A stretch of 64,000 nucleotides of DNA from Mariniphaga sp963747515 (GCA_963747515.1 CAVVFN010000004.1:124001-188000), one strand, 5' to 3'; shown: positions 27,076-37,300, counted from the first letter of the stretch. The notes: generated by a model from the sequence alone, not told the origin. Translations and numbers: made by a program.

Positions 27076-28023
27076 GTGAAAGAAGGATTGGTTATTAAAA
27101 CTACCGGAAGCTGGTTTACTGTTGAAGATAAAGCAGGAGATCTTTACGAATGTAAAGTTAAAGGAAACTTCAGAATGAAGGATATAAAAAGTACCAATCC
27201 TGTTGCAGTAGGCGACAGAGTAAAGTTTTTAGTCCATGAAAACCAAAAAAGCAATGCAGTAAAAACCGGTTGGATTACTGCAATTGAAGAAAGAAAAAAC
27301 TACATTGTGCGCCGTTCACCCAACCTTTCCAAACAATCCCATATCATTGCGGCAAATATCGATTTGGCTGTACTTGTTGCGACCATTGCCATGCCTGTTA
27401 CAACAACCACATTTATAGATCGATATCTTGCATCGGCTGAAGCATACAGAATCCCGGTAGTGATTGTTTTTAACAAACTCGACTTATATACAGAGGAAGA
27501 ACAAGAGCAACTTAATGAGCTGATTGCCATTTATTCGCAAATTGGATACATGTGCCTCGCAGTGTCGGCAATAAATAAAATTGGAATAAATCAGCTAAAA
27601 GACGTGTTAAAGGATAAAACAAATGTTATTAACGGTCACAGTGGAGTAGGGAAGTCAACTCTTGTAAATGTTATTCAACCGGGGTTAAACCTTAAAACAA
27701 ATGAAATTTCGGAAATGCATCAAACCGGTAAACACACCACAGCATTCTCTGCTATGTATAAACTTTCATTTGGAGGTTATATAATTGATACACCGGGAAT
27801 TAAAGGTTTTGGAATGCTTGCCATGGAGCCCTGGGAGATTTCCCATTATTTTCCCGAAATTTTTGTATTGTCAAAAAATTGCCAGTACAGCAATTGCTCT
27901 CATACCCATGAACCCGGATGTGCTGTAAAGGAAGCATTCGATTCAGGTAATTTAGCCCCAAGCCGATATATCAGTTATCTTGGCCTTCTTGAAGGCGACG
28001 AAAAATACAGAAAACCTTTCTGA
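27076..28023 (+). CDS. rsgA: small ribosomal subunit biogenesis GTPase RsgA
   Basis: Circularly permuted GTPase assisting late 30S maturation; 315 residues from a GTG (the ATG two bases earlier runs straight into TGA). An OB fold is at the N-terminus, then G4 (FNKLD), G5-like (VSAINKIG), G1 (GHSGVGKSTLVN) and G3 (DTPGIKGFG) in permuted order. A C-terminal zinc knuckle (CQYSNCSHTHEPGC) completes it. All family features are intact. Confidence 0.95.
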   Translation: MKEGLVIKTTGSWFTVEDKAGDLYECKVKGNFRMKDIKSTNPVAVGDRVKFLVHENQKSNAVKTGWITAIEERKNYIVRRSPNLSKQSHIIAANIDLAVLVATIAMPVTTTTFIDRYLASAEAYRIPVVIVFNKLDLYTEEEQEQLNELIAIYSQIGYMCLAVSAINKIGINQLKDVLKDKTNVINGHSGVGKSTLVNVIQPGLNLKTNEISEMHQTGKHTTAFSAMYKLSFGGYIIDTPGIKGFGMLAMEPWEISHYFPEIFVLSKNCQYSNCSHTHEPGCAVKEAFDSGNLAPSRYISYLGLLEGDEKYRKPF

Positions 28024-28331
28024 TTGATGGAACCTTATAAATCCTATCCATGATGGAATATAATTTATTCCCATCCTAAAAATTAATCCCATACACGATT
28101 AAAATTAACTGCTTTAGTATATCCAACAGTCTGTTACATATTCAGTATTAATATTTATTTCAGGGGAACTGTCCGGGTAAGCAGGTCTTGTTTAACCATT
28201 ATCTTTTCTTATATATAGCAGAAAAAATTTTAATAATCAGTTATTCTTTTACTCTGTAAGTTTCAAATTCTGTGGTAATAATTCATGGAGCATGTTGACC
28301 AGCGATAACCTCCGGCACCTTCTTTATCCAC
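28024..28331. other. intergenic stretch downstream of rsgA
   Basis: About 300 AT-rich bases with no intact gene. The last 70 bases or so hold a further, out-of-frame part of the IS66-accessory relic (on the minus strand, reading WIKKVPEVIAGQHAP then stop). No clear terminator is seen. Confidence 0.4.
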
Positions 28332-28496
28332 TCATACCATCTCCCGTTCCTGATTATACTTCTTAACCCAATGATAAAAAGAGGATACAGGTATTTTTTC
28401 ACGTTCACAAAATTCAGCCTGGGTTACTCCGCTTTCCTGCCAAATTTCTATTTCCAGAGACATTTCTTCTTTGCTGTATTTTTGATTCTTCTTCAT
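28332..28496 (-). pseudogene. relic of an IS66-type transposase accessory gene (TnpA-like HTH)
   Basis: A 54-codon fragment with ATG at 28496. It reads KYSKEEMSLEIEIWQESGVT then QAEFCEREKIPVSSFYHWVK, which has the pattern of the small helix-turn-helix accessory protein of IS66 elements (x-SGLSQ-x-x-FC-x-x-x-x-x-x-x-S-x-F-x-x-W). The frame ends at TGA at 28332, and protein-like sequence continues in another frame, so the gene is broken. No other IS66 gene or end is visible. A short HTH gene of other origin is possible. Confidence 0.5.
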
Positions 28497-28601
28497 TGCG
28501 TAAAGGTAAAACCCATAATTCTATCTTAAAAGACGAGGTTGCCAGAGTGCATACCATAAAGCTACCTTTTGCTGCATTTATTCTTAATTTTTTGGTATAA
28601 A

Positions 28602-28663
28602 ATTCGAAAATAATTCGTCATTTATTCGGAAATATCCGAATTAACAACGAATTAAGTACGAAT
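28602..28663. repeat. 62-bp imperfect palindrome of ATTCG/CGAAT units
   Basis: Three ATTCG units on the left (28602, 28613, 28624) mirror three CGAAT units on the right, all about one centre at 28632.5. 24 of 31 base pairs match; the core ATTCGGA-AATA-TCCGAAT is perfect in its stems. It lies in the decayed gap between the IS relic and the mnmA pseudogene. It could be an operator, a mobile-element end or a hairpin RNA. Confidence 0.6.
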
Positions 28664-28761
28664 AAAATACAAATTAATCAAGAAAAAATGAACACAATGG
28701 TAGATCCATGCCAATAAAAAAGATGTCGGCAAAGGTTTTAAAATTTCAGGAAAATCAACTT

Positions 28762-29219
28762 TTATAAATGAATGGATATGTAAATGAGAAATTTCCAACC
28801 GGAGCCGGCGGTCAAATCCTTTCCGATATATCTAAACTTCTCATATTCAATGATATTAACATAATGACCAGTAGAAAAATACCGGCATCCCAGCAGTTTG
28901 GCAAATTCGTCAAGTTTTGAGAATTTAGGATTTGAGTTGCAAACAGCACAGGGAAAAGGCGTTTTACCTGCCAAATACGAATTTTTGAAATACCGGCCTA
29001 CCTGTTCCTCAAATTCCGATTTCAAATCCACAGTAAGCTGTTTTATACCAACAGCCTCAGCCGTTTAATTTGCGGCAGTATCAACAGCCTGTTCATCCTG
29101 TTTGGCAGAGGAGAACAAAAAGGTAATACCTGTTACATCATAACCTTGCTCAAGAAGGAGCATTGCTGACACTTAACTATCAATACCTCCGCTCATGCCA
29201 AAAAGAACTAATTTTTCTA
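28762..29219 (-). pseudogene. mnmA: truncated tRNA 2-thiouridylase (MnmA) pseudogene
   Basis: Directly after uvrC, the minus strand encodes MnmA-like sequence: KLVLFGMSGGIDS (PP-loop ATP site), stop, VSAMLLLEQGYDVTGITF, then a second stop, then TAEAVGIKQLTVDLKSEFEE and GKTPFPCAVCN (region of the catalytic Cys, normally TPNPC), STGHYV and YIGKDL. The in-frame stops are TAA at 29175-29173 (Ser codon TCA in homologues, one substitution) and TAA at 29067-29065. After GKDL the similarity ends and a stop follows at 28762, so about two thirds of the gene is missing. It is non-functional; another mnmA is expected elsewhere. Confidence 0.85.
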
Positions 29220-29223
29220 TTGA

Positions 29224-31044
29224 CTATTCTCCGGGATGAAAATATTTGTAAACAATTTCCGCCTTTGAAGAACCAATTTGATTCGCAAGTGTCTCTTTAT
29301 CAGTGATTTTAATATTCTTTACCGATTTAAAAACCTGTAAAAGCCGTTTAGTTGTCTTGTCCCCAATGCCCTTTATAAGATTTAACTCTGAAGATGTTAC
29401 ATACTTTGAACGCTTATCGCGATGAAAATTAATTCCAAAACGATGTGCCTCGTCACGCAATTGCTGAATTATTTTTAAGCTTTCCGAATTTTTATTTATA
29501 TAGAGAGGTACAGGATCATCGGGAACATAAATTTCTTCCAATTTCTTTGCTATTCCAATGATTGAAATAGTTCCTCTAAGGTTCAATTTTTCAAGCGCTT
29601 TAACAGCTGAAGACAATTGTCCTTTACCCCCGTCGACGACCACAAGCTGGGGTAACTCTTTACTTTCTAAAATTAACCGATTATACCTTCGAAAAACAAC
29701 CTCTTCCATTGAAGCAAAATCATTAGGTCCGGAAACCGTTTTGATATTATAATGCCGGTATTCCTTTTTTAAAGGTCGGGTATTTTGAAAAACAACACAT
29801 GCCGCTACCGGATGCGTTCCCTGTAGGTTGCTGTTGTCGAAACATTCTATTCTCAGAGGCAGGACAGGCAGTTTCAAGTCCTTTTGAATGGTTTTTAATA
29901 TTCTTTCATCTCTGAGTTTTGGGTTTTTAATAACCAACTGTTTCTCCTTTTCGAGCCTGTAGTATTTTGCATTCCTGGAGGATAAGTCAAGGAGCTTTTT
30001 TTTATCTCCCCTCAGAGGTACTTTAAAATTAACATCGTTCAGCCTTATTTTTGGAAGAAATGGGACCAGAATTTCCTTTGCATTGCTGAATATTTTTTGC
30101 CGTATATCAATGATCCCTGCCAACAATAATTCCTCTTCAGGTTCATTAAGTATCTTTTGAATTTCCAGCGTATAGGTTTGAATAATAGCTCCATTTATTA
30201 CTTTTAGATAGTTGATGTAGGCAAATTTTTGGTCTTGCTCAATGGTAAATACATCAACATCAGTAATTGTTGGAGATACAATGGTTGACTTACTCTGATA
30301 CCTTTTAAGTGAATTATATTTCTCTTTTATTTCCTGCGCCTCTTCAAAATTCATAGCGTCAGCCATTGAATTCATGCGATTCTCAAGATGTTTAATCACT
30401 CCTGATATATTACCTTTAAGAATATCAACAATATCTTCAATTCCCTGATTGTATTTTTCTGCAGAAACCAGGCCCTCACAAGGGCCTTTACAGTTGCCAA
30501 TATGGTATTCAAGGCAAACTTTATATTTTCCCGAACGAATATTTTCATCGGTAAGATGATAGTTACATGTTCTTAATTTATATTCTGATTTAAAAAGTTC
30601 AAGCAAAGTTCGAACGGTATAAATGGAAGTATAGGGTCCAAAATATCGCGAGCCATCTTTTACCAGGTTTCGTGTTTTAAAAACCCTGGGGAATGGTTCA
30701 TTTTTAATACAAATCCATGGGAAACTTTTATCGTCCTTGAGTCTAATATTATACCGCGGCTGATATTTTTTAATCAGGTTGTTCTCCAACAGCAAGGCAT
30801 CCTGCTCTGTTTCCACAACCAGATACTTAATATCTGCGATATTACGCACCAGTAATGCTGTTTTTCTGCTGTCGTGCTGCTTTGAAAAATAAGAACCAAC
30901 TCTTTTCTTAAGATTGAGCGCTTTCCCGATATATATTATTTTTCCCTCTTCATCGAGAAACTGATAGATTCCGGGATAACCGGGAAGTACCGAGATAAGG
31001 TTTTTTAAATAATCGATGTCTTTATGAATCAAATTATGTTTCAC
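29224..31044 (-). CDS. uvrC: excinuclease ABC subunit C
   Basis: Nucleotide-excision-repair endonuclease making both incisions with UvrAB. 606 residues, full length. It has an N-terminal GIY-YIG nuclease (GYPGIYQFLDEEGKIIYIGK), a cysteine cluster (CNYHLTDENI, CLEYHIGNCKGPC), a UVR motif (FEEAQEIKEKYNSL), the RNase H-like C-terminal nuclease (ECFDNSNLQGTHPVAACVVF, VVDGGKGQLS) and a helix-hairpin-helix end (LNLIKGIGDKTTKRLL). It is the last intact gene of the leftward mnmG-apt-uvrC block. Confidence 0.96.
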   Translation of the reverse strand: MKHNLIHKDIDYLKNLISVLPGYPGIYQFLDEEGKIIYIGKALNLKKRVGSYFSKQHDSRKTALLVRNIADIKYLVVETEQDALLLENNLIKKYQPRYNIRLKDDKSFPWICIKNEPFPRVFKTRNLVKDGSRYFGPYTSIYTVRTLLELFKSEYKLRTCNYHLTDENIRSGKYKVCLEYHIGNCKGPCEGLVSAEKYNQGIEDIVDILKGNISGVIKHLENRMNSMADAMNFEEAQEIKEKYNSLKRYQSKSTIVSPTITDVDVFTIEQDQKFAYINYLKVINGAIIQTYTLEIQKILNEPEEELLLAGIIDIRQKIFSNAKEILVPFLPKIRLNDVNFKVPLRGDKKKLLDLSSRNAKYYRLEKEKQLVIKNPKLRDERILKTIQKDLKLPVLPLRIECFDNSNLQGTHPVAACVVFQNTRPLKKEYRHYNIKTVSGPNDFASMEEVVFRRYNRLILESKELPQLVVVDGGKGQLSSAVKALEKLNLRGTISIIGIAKKLEEIYVPDDPVPLYINKNSESLKIIQQLRDEAHRFGINFHRDKRSKYVTSSELNLIKGIGDKTTKRLLQVFKSVKNIKITDKETLANQIGSSKAEIVYKYFHPGE

Positions 31045-31114
31045 TTAAATAGTTAACTTTTCATCATTAAACAAAAACCACTCCACTCTATCATCAAAAT
31101 CTGGCCTGAGAACT

Positions 31115-31633
31115 TTAATAGGTAACTAAGATATGTGGGTGATATTTTTTCAGATTATTTTTAAAAGGCGTTACTATAAAACCCAAATCACAGATAAAGC
31201 TAAAGTATATAGAAGAAACACCCACTTTTTTAACCAGGTTTAAAACTGCATTTATTGTTCCCCCGGTAGCAAGTAAATCGTCGTGTATTAAAACAACATC
31301 ATCGGGCGACACAGCGTCTCTGTGAACTTCAATGGAATCGGTGCCATATTCAAGCTGATACGATTCGGCAATTTTATCAGAAGGAAGCTTTCCTTTTTTC
31401 CTTACAGGTACGAACCCGGCATTTAATTCACAGGCAATTGCACCCCCAAGAATAAACCCCCGGGATTCTACTCCCAATACCTTTGTAATCTTTTTATCGC
31501 TAAACTCAGCAACAATCTGTGCCGCCACATACCGCAATGCTTCATTATCCTTCAAAAGGGTGGTAATGTCCTTAAAATTGATTCCTTTGGTAGGAAAATC
31601 GGGAACCTCCCGAATTTTGCTTTTTAAATCCAT
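31115..31633 (-). CDS. apt: adenine phosphoribosyltransferase
   Basis: Purine salvage enzyme converting adenine and PRPP to AMP. 172 residues from the ATG at 31633 (MDLKSKIREVPDFPTKGINF). A longer reading from a TTG at 31663 would run through the parS site and is rejected. The PRPP loop VLIHDDLLATGGT and GVESRGFILGGAIA are present. The C-terminal ILVTY ends a few residues shorter than the E. coli protein. It lies 32 bases after mnmG and 70 before uvrC. Confidence 0.94.
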   Translation of the reverse strand: MDLKSKIREVPDFPTKGINFKDITTLLKDNEALRYVAAQIVAEFSDKKITKVLGVESRGFILGGAIACELNAGFVPVRKKGKLPSDKIAESYQLEYGTDSIEVHRDAVSPDDVVLIHDDLLATGGTINAVLNLVKKVGVSSIYFSFICDLGFIVTPFKNNLKKYHPHILVTY

Positions 31634-31646
31634 GTTTTTATTTAAG

Positions 31647-31662
31647 TGTTCCACGTGAAACA
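31647..31662. promoter_or_regulatory. parS site 2 (exact match)
   Basis: TGTTCCACGTGAAACA fits the parS consensus TGTTNCACGTGAAACA at every position. It fills the 32-base gap between the mnmG stop and the apt ATG. ParB spreads from such sites, which cluster near the replication origin in most bacteria. Confidence 0.85.
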
Positions 31663-31665
31663 AAA

Positions 31666-33546
31666 TTATCTGCCGAGCAGAATTAACAAAACATTTATAT
31701 CGGAAGGGGAAACTCCGGATATTCGTTTTGCCTGTCCGATCGTTTTGGGATTAATTCTCCCAAGTTTTTGTCTTGCTTCAGTAGACAATGATTTTAGTTG
31801 ATTGTAATTAAATTTATTCTCTATGTAAATGTTTTCGAATTTATCCAGCTTCTCTGCAAACAATTTTTCACGGTTAATATATCCTTCATATTTAATGGAA
31901 ATTTCAGATCCCTGTAAAATTTCTTCTTTTCTATGCAGCGGAACCCTTTTAAGAAACGCATGAAAGGGTGGGAGGGAATCAATGAAATCAAATATTGAAA
32001 TCTGAGGCCTTAAAATCAGTTCATACAGCTTAACCCCTTGTCGTAAGGGAGAGGTTTCCTTTTCTTTAAGTATCTGATTTACAGCTACTGGCGTAACACT
32101 ACATTGTTTTGTGAAACCAATAATTTCATTTACGAGGGTAATTTTTTCCTGCAACAATTTCATTCGTTCCGGAGAAGCCAAACCTAATTTGTGCGATTTT
32201 TCGGTTAGCCGGATATCGGCATTATCCTGACGCAGCAGGATACGGAATTCAGCACGGCTGGTAAACATCCGATAGGGCTCATCAACACCTTTTGTGACCA
32301 GATCGTCAATTAAAACACCTATATATGCTTCATCACGTTTTAAAATAAATTCATCGGATTTGGAATGACAACGTAAGTGAGCATTTATACCCGCCATTAA
32401 TCCCTGTGCTGCTGCCTCTTCATATCCGGTAGTCCCGTTTATCTGACCTGCAAAATAAAGGTTTTTAATTATCTTTGTTTCCAAAGTACTGTAAAGTTGA
32501 GTAGGATCAAAGTAGTCGTACTCTATTGCATATCCTGGCCGAAATATTTTGACCTTTTCCAGGCCCTGTACTTTCCGAATGGCATTATACTGTACCTCCC
32601 AGGGCAATGATGATGAAAATCCGTTTAAATAATATTCTACAGTAGATTCACCTTCCGGTTCCAGAAACAGCTGATGTCTTTCCTTTTCTGCAAAGGTAAC
32701 CAGTTTTGATTCAATGCTCGGGCAATATCTTGGTCCTGTACTTTGAATGGTTCCATCAAACATCGGAGATAAATCAAACCCCTTTTTTAACTCATTATGA
32801 ACATCAGGATTCGTATAAGTAATCCAGCATGAACGTTGTTGCAGTTCGGATTTTGTATTTTGAAGGTAAGAAAAAGAAAAGCATGTATTATCACCTTTTT
32901 GCTCCGTGAGATTTGAGAAATCAATGGTTCTTCCATCTATCCGAACCGGAGTCCCGGTTTTAAGCCTTCCGGTAGTAAATCCGGCAGCATACAACTGCTC
33001 CGTTATATTATAAGAAGCAGCTTCTCCAATACGGCCTCCCTTCATCTGTGCAGAACCAACATGCATAAGACCATTCAGAAAAGTTCCGTTCGTTAAAATT
33101 ACAGTATTGGAATAAAATTCAACACCCATTTTGGTACGAACACCAGTTACCTGACCCTCTTCAATGATTAATGAAACAACAGCATCCTGCCATAAATCAA
33201 GCAACTTTATGGATTCAAGGGTACTTCTCCACAACTCTGTAAAACGCATCCTGTCGTTTTGGGAACGGGGACTCCACATTGCAGGACCCTTTGAAAGATT
33301 CAGCATTCTAAACTGAATGGTTGTTTTATCCGATATTATTCCTGAATACCCTCCCAATGCATCTATCTCTCTGATTATCTGACCCTTGGCAATTCCCCCC
33401 ATTGCAGGATTGCACGACATTTGAGCGTATTTGGTCATATCCATGGTTATCAGCAAAGTATTGGAACCTAAATTGGCAGATGCTGCTGCTGCCTCGCACC
33501 CCGCATGGCCACCCCCTACAACAATTACATCATATTTAAAAATCAT
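31666..33546 (-). CDS. mnmG: tRNA uridine-5-carboxymethylaminomethyl modification enzyme
   Basis: FAD-binding subunit (GidA) that with MnmE makes cmnm5U34 in tRNAs. 626 residues, full length. It has an N-terminal dinucleotide motif VVGGGHAGCEAA, the two family signatures (GPRYCPSIESK, GQINGTTGYEEAAAQGLMAG) and the C-terminal helical domain. Its ATG overlaps the ybeY stop (ATGA), so the two are translationally coupled. mnmG next to the origin is common across bacteria. Confidence 0.97.
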   Translation of the reverse strand: MIFKYDVIVVGGGHAGCEAAAASANLGSNTLLITMDMTKYAQMSCNPAMGGIAKGQIIREIDALGGYSGIISDKTTIQFRMLNLSKGPAMWSPRSQNDRMRFTELWRSTLESIKLLDLWQDAVVSLIIEEGQVTGVRTKMGVEFYSNTVILTNGTFLNGLMHVGSAQMKGGRIGEAASYNITEQLYAAGFTTGRLKTGTPVRIDGRTIDFSNLTEQKGDNTCFSFSYLQNTKSELQQRSCWITYTNPDVHNELKKGFDLSPMFDGTIQSTGPRYCPSIESKLVTFAEKERHQLFLEPEGESTVEYYLNGFSSSLPWEVQYNAIRKVQGLEKVKIFRPGYAIEYDYFDPTQLYSTLETKIIKNLYFAGQINGTTGYEEAAAQGLMAGINAHLRCHSKSDEFILKRDEAYIGVLIDDLVTKGVDEPYRMFTSRAEFRILLRQDNADIRLTEKSHKLGLASPERMKLLQEKITLVNEIIGFTKQCSVTPVAVNQILKEKETSPLRQGVKLYELILRPQISIFDFIDSLPPFHAFLKRVPLHRKEEILQGSEISIKYEGYINREKLFAEKLDKFENIYIENKFNYNQLKSLSTEARQKLGRINPKTIGQAKRISGVSPSDINVLLILLGR

Positions 33547-33980
33547 ACACTTTCCTTATCAAAATCTATTCCCTTCAGGTAAAAATCTTCTTTAAACCGC
33601 ATAGCCTTTTTTTCAGCCGCATCTTTATCTTTATAACCTGCCAAATGTAATAAGCCATGAAAGATTACCCTGTACAGCTCATTTTTAAAATTTACATCAC
33701 GTTGTCTTGCATTATCTGCAACACGTTCCAGGCTAATAAATAAATCGCCCGAAATAATAGAATTTTTGCAATAATCAAAGGTTATTATATCGGTAAAGTA
33801 CTTATGCCCCAGGAATTCATCATTAATTTTTAACAAATACTCATCGCTGCAAAAAATAACCGTGATGTCTCCCTTTTTTTTCTTTTCATTAGCTATGAGA
33901 AAATTAGAATGTTTTTCAACCATTTTATGGTTTAAATCAATTTCTTCAACGTTCTCATAAAAAAAAGCCATTTTGCTCAC
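33543..33980 (-). CDS. ybeY: endoribonuclease / rRNA maturation factor YbeY
   Basis: Zinc-dependent RNase for 16S rRNA 3'-end maturation and ribosome quality control. 145 residues from a GTG that overlaps the preceding stop (GTGA); an ATG at 33971 is the alternative. The metal site is FHGLLHLAGYKDKD. The third zinc His of the E. coli motif is replaced by a KDKD sequence, a variation I recall as common in Bacteroidota homologues. It sits between the RsbW-like gene and mnmG with overlaps on both sides. Confidence 0.9.
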   Translation of the reverse strand: MSKMAFFYENVEEIDLNHKMVEKHSNFLIANEKKKKGDITVIFCSDEYLLKINDEFLGHKYFTDIITFDYCKNSIISGDLFISLERVADNARQRDVNFKNELYRVIFHGLLHLAGYKDKDAAEKKAMRFKEDFYLKGIDFDKESV

Positions 33981-34384
33981 ATCAATTCTATTTTAATCTC
34001 CACACATTTTCCTTTATCCCTGAATTTTAAATTGCTGCAAATAGCCTTCATTATAAATATTCCTCTACCTGTTTCCTTAAGAATATTTTCATGAGAAGTG
34101 GGATCTGCCACATTGGTGTAATTAAAACCATCTCCTTCATCCGATATTTCAACTTCAAGATCTGTATTTACACAAGAAACTTTAATTGTAACTTTTTTTT
34201 CGAATTTCATTTTATTGCCATGTTCTATAGAATTAATTACAGCTTCCGAAACACACAGCCACACTTTATTAAAGGTATCTTCAGGAAGGTTATTAGCTTT
34301 ATAATATAATCTCAGAAATTGCTCAACTTTAACCAATTCCTTTTTATCAGACTTTATACTAAGTATTTCCGGAAGAATTTTCAT
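33977..34384 (-). CDS. RsbW/SpoIIAB-like anti-sigma-type ATP-binding protein
   Basis: 135 residues, a single HATPase_c_2 domain. The N box is WLCVSEAVINSIEHGNKMKF, the G1 region is EISDEGDGFNYTNVADP and the G2 region is KETGRGIFIMKAICSNLKF. This fold belongs to serine kinases that phosphorylate anti-sigma-antagonists and sequester sigma factors in Firmicutes. Bacteroidota lack sigma-B, so its partner (perhaps a STAS protein or a PP2C phosphatase) is unknown and none is in the window. It lies 2 bases after the DUF4175 gene. Confidence 0.85.
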   Translation of the reverse strand: MKILPEILSIKSDKKELVKVEQFLRLYYKANNLPEDTFNKVWLCVSEAVINSIEHGNKMKFEKKVTIKVSCVNTDLEVEISDEGDGFNYTNVADPTSHENILKETGRGIFIMKAICSNLKFRDKGKCVEIKIELM

Positions 34385-34386
34385 TC

Positions 34387-37300
34387 TTATTCGTTTTGCA
34401 TGTTATTTATGTATTGCTTGTACTTATTATTATAGAAGTTAGTCAGCTTGTATGAACTTCTATTCAAATATTCGAGTGATGAATTATTTTTCTCCTTGTA
34501 TTCAAAAAATTGCACCGGATTACTGTAAAAATCCTCTGCACTTTTACTTTCCCTTTTTTCTTCATATTCCCGTTCCAATTCTGCTTTTTCAGCTTCAAGC
34601 AAGCGTGTAGTAATAAGATTTTGCCTGGAAATCATCTGAGAATTCACATTTTTATTCATTAACTGCCTGCGATTTTGTTCCAAAATATCATCAATCTGCT
34701 GCAAGGATTTTTTAGCATCATTTCCCACTCCTCCGCTGTTCATAATTTCTCTAAGCATCTGTTGCATCATTTCATGTTGCATCAACGATTGTCCCAGCTG
34801 CTGGGTCATATTTTGAGAATTACCATTTTTCATTTGATCTATCATCTGCTGCAGTTGTTGCTTAATGCTTTCCGACTGTTCCTTAAGTAAACTCATTCCC
34901 GGCTTTCCTTGTCCGGAATTTTCTCCATCCTGTTCTCCTGGCTGTGCATTGGCCATTTGTTGTTCAAGATTATCCAGTGCCTCATTTAGAAGAAGCGCAA
35001 GGTTATTTGTGGCTGTCATTACAAACTGCTGACTGACTCTGGCATTAGGATATAAACCTTCATTCATTTCATCCAGAGCCTTCTCAAGATTAAGCTCCAT
35101 TGTAAGCAATTCATTATTCACCATGCTGTTGATCTGAGGTGTTCTTTTGGCCAGTGCATAAAGCGAATCTTTAACAATTTGGCTTTGCTCCTGTATCCTT
35201 TTTTGAATCCGGTTCAATTCATTTAAAGACGGATCGATGGTTTGAATACCCGATAATTCATTTAAAACCTTTTCCTGTTCAAAAGAAAGATAAACCAGAT
35301 TACTCAAAATTTGTTTCAGGTTTTGAATATTTTCCATGTTTTGCTTCATAGTATTTGAATCAAGCATCTGTTGCATGGAAAAGGCCAGATTCTTCATTTT
35401 TTCGGAAGTTTCCTTCATTCCTGAACCTGCCTTTTTTTGATTTTTTTTATCTGATGCATCTTTACTTTTTTCCATACTTTTTTGAATGTCTTCAAACTCT
35501 TCTTTAAAATCATCCATATTCATTTGTTTTTCGAGCTCTTCATTCAACTTTTGGGCATCATTAATTTGATTTTGAAGATCATTCAACTCCTGTTCATGCT
35601 GTTCGAGTTTCTGAGTTACATCTTCAAAACTGGTATTTTCATTTATTTCCTGTGCTAATTTTTCTTCTTCTTCTGCCATTTGATTAATGTCATCGATAAC
35701 ATCCTGATATTTTTGTTCCACCTTCATTTTCTTCAGCATTTCCAGATTTTTGTCGAGTTGCTTTTGCAAATCTTCATAAGTAAATTTCATTTGTTCGGTG
35801 AGTTGATTGAGCATTTTGCTATCAAAATTTTCAGCAAGTTTTTGAAACTCTTCCAACAATTTCTTCAATTCATCCGTAAAAACTTCCTCAAGCAACTCTT
35901 CAATTTCCTTTTGTTTTTTTGAAATTTCTTCATTCTGCTGATTGAAGGAATTCATGTAATTATTTAATTTTTCATTATCTTTTTTAATCTTTTCATACAA
36001 CTGTTCGAGCTGATTTTGCTTTGACAGCACTTCATTTACCATTTGATTTTTTTCCCAGTCCGAAACATTTGTATCCATGTTTTTTAGCCGGAGATTCTGC
36101 AAATCGTTTTGAATCTCCTTTGCAATATTTTCACTTTCCTTAAGCATATTTTCCAACTGTTTAAATTGATCGTCCTGTTTTTCAGCAATTTCGCTCCGAT
36201 TGGGCAAATCAAATATAAAATTATCGGAAGTAGTAGTTTTAAAATGGTTAATAACATCATTGTCACTAACCGAAAAGTAGTAGGAAATAGAACCAGAAGG
36301 TATACCAATATCAGCAAAATCGAAGCTAAAATAAAAATCCTGATCGGTTAGACTTTTAACAAATGGTATGGAAATAGCCGAATCGTTATTATTAATATTA
36401 AAATGAAAGTTAAGCGCCGAAAACCCATAATCATCACCAATTGTGCCTTTAAAAAAGAAACGCGTCATTTTTAAAGAATCCTGCAATCGTACAATATTGA
36501 TTTCAGGATATAAATCAGGAATTACCTCGACTGAATAAGAAAGTGCCAAATCAGGTTCAGTCAAATCATTTTTGATGTAGACATGATAACCTGCTGATTT
36601 ATAAAAATCATGATTTACATGAAAACCTGCATTCGTTTTCTGTGCACCAATAATCAGGGAATCGGCCAATCTAAGATATAAAGTATCAATATCGATTCCC
36701 TGGAAATTCCACTCAACAGTACTTCCATTAGAAACCTGCAAATCACCTGTATTCATAAATTGTTGTAACGGTAGCCCTGTGTATGCCGGTGGGGTAATAG
36801 TTACATTAAAACTGTTGATACCTGGTTTTGGAAGTAACTGGAGCACAAATGTTTCGGAATTGTATTTTAAATCAGTAAAATAAAAATTAACGGTATTAAT
36901 TACTGAAGCTATTTCAAATTCAAAATTACCAGGACCTGTATTTTTCATCAAATAATTGTTGCCTTCTATATTAACGTAGGCTACCTGAGGAATTTCATTG
37001 CCTCTGGATTCCATTTTTATTTTATAAGATTCTCCTTTTGTGGCTTTTAAATCATCATTCAACAAATAAAAACTGTATGGTGCAGGTTTTACATACTGTG
37101 TGTTGTAATGAATGATTCGGTTAGGTGCAGTTTTAAAGATGGTATTATTTACACCATAAACAATAAACGCTATCAGTATACTCAGCAAAAAGTAACCAAC
37201 AACCAGCTTAAGGTTTTTATATTGAATAGCTTGTCGAAAATCAAATATACTTAATTCCCTAATTTTCTGATCAATACTGGCAAAAACAATATCCTTTGAA

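Noticed and set aside
31634..31663. N-terminal extension of apt through the parS site
   Set aside because: Requires a TTG start; the ATG at 31633 gives the standard Apt N-terminus and the extension only encodes the palindromic site.
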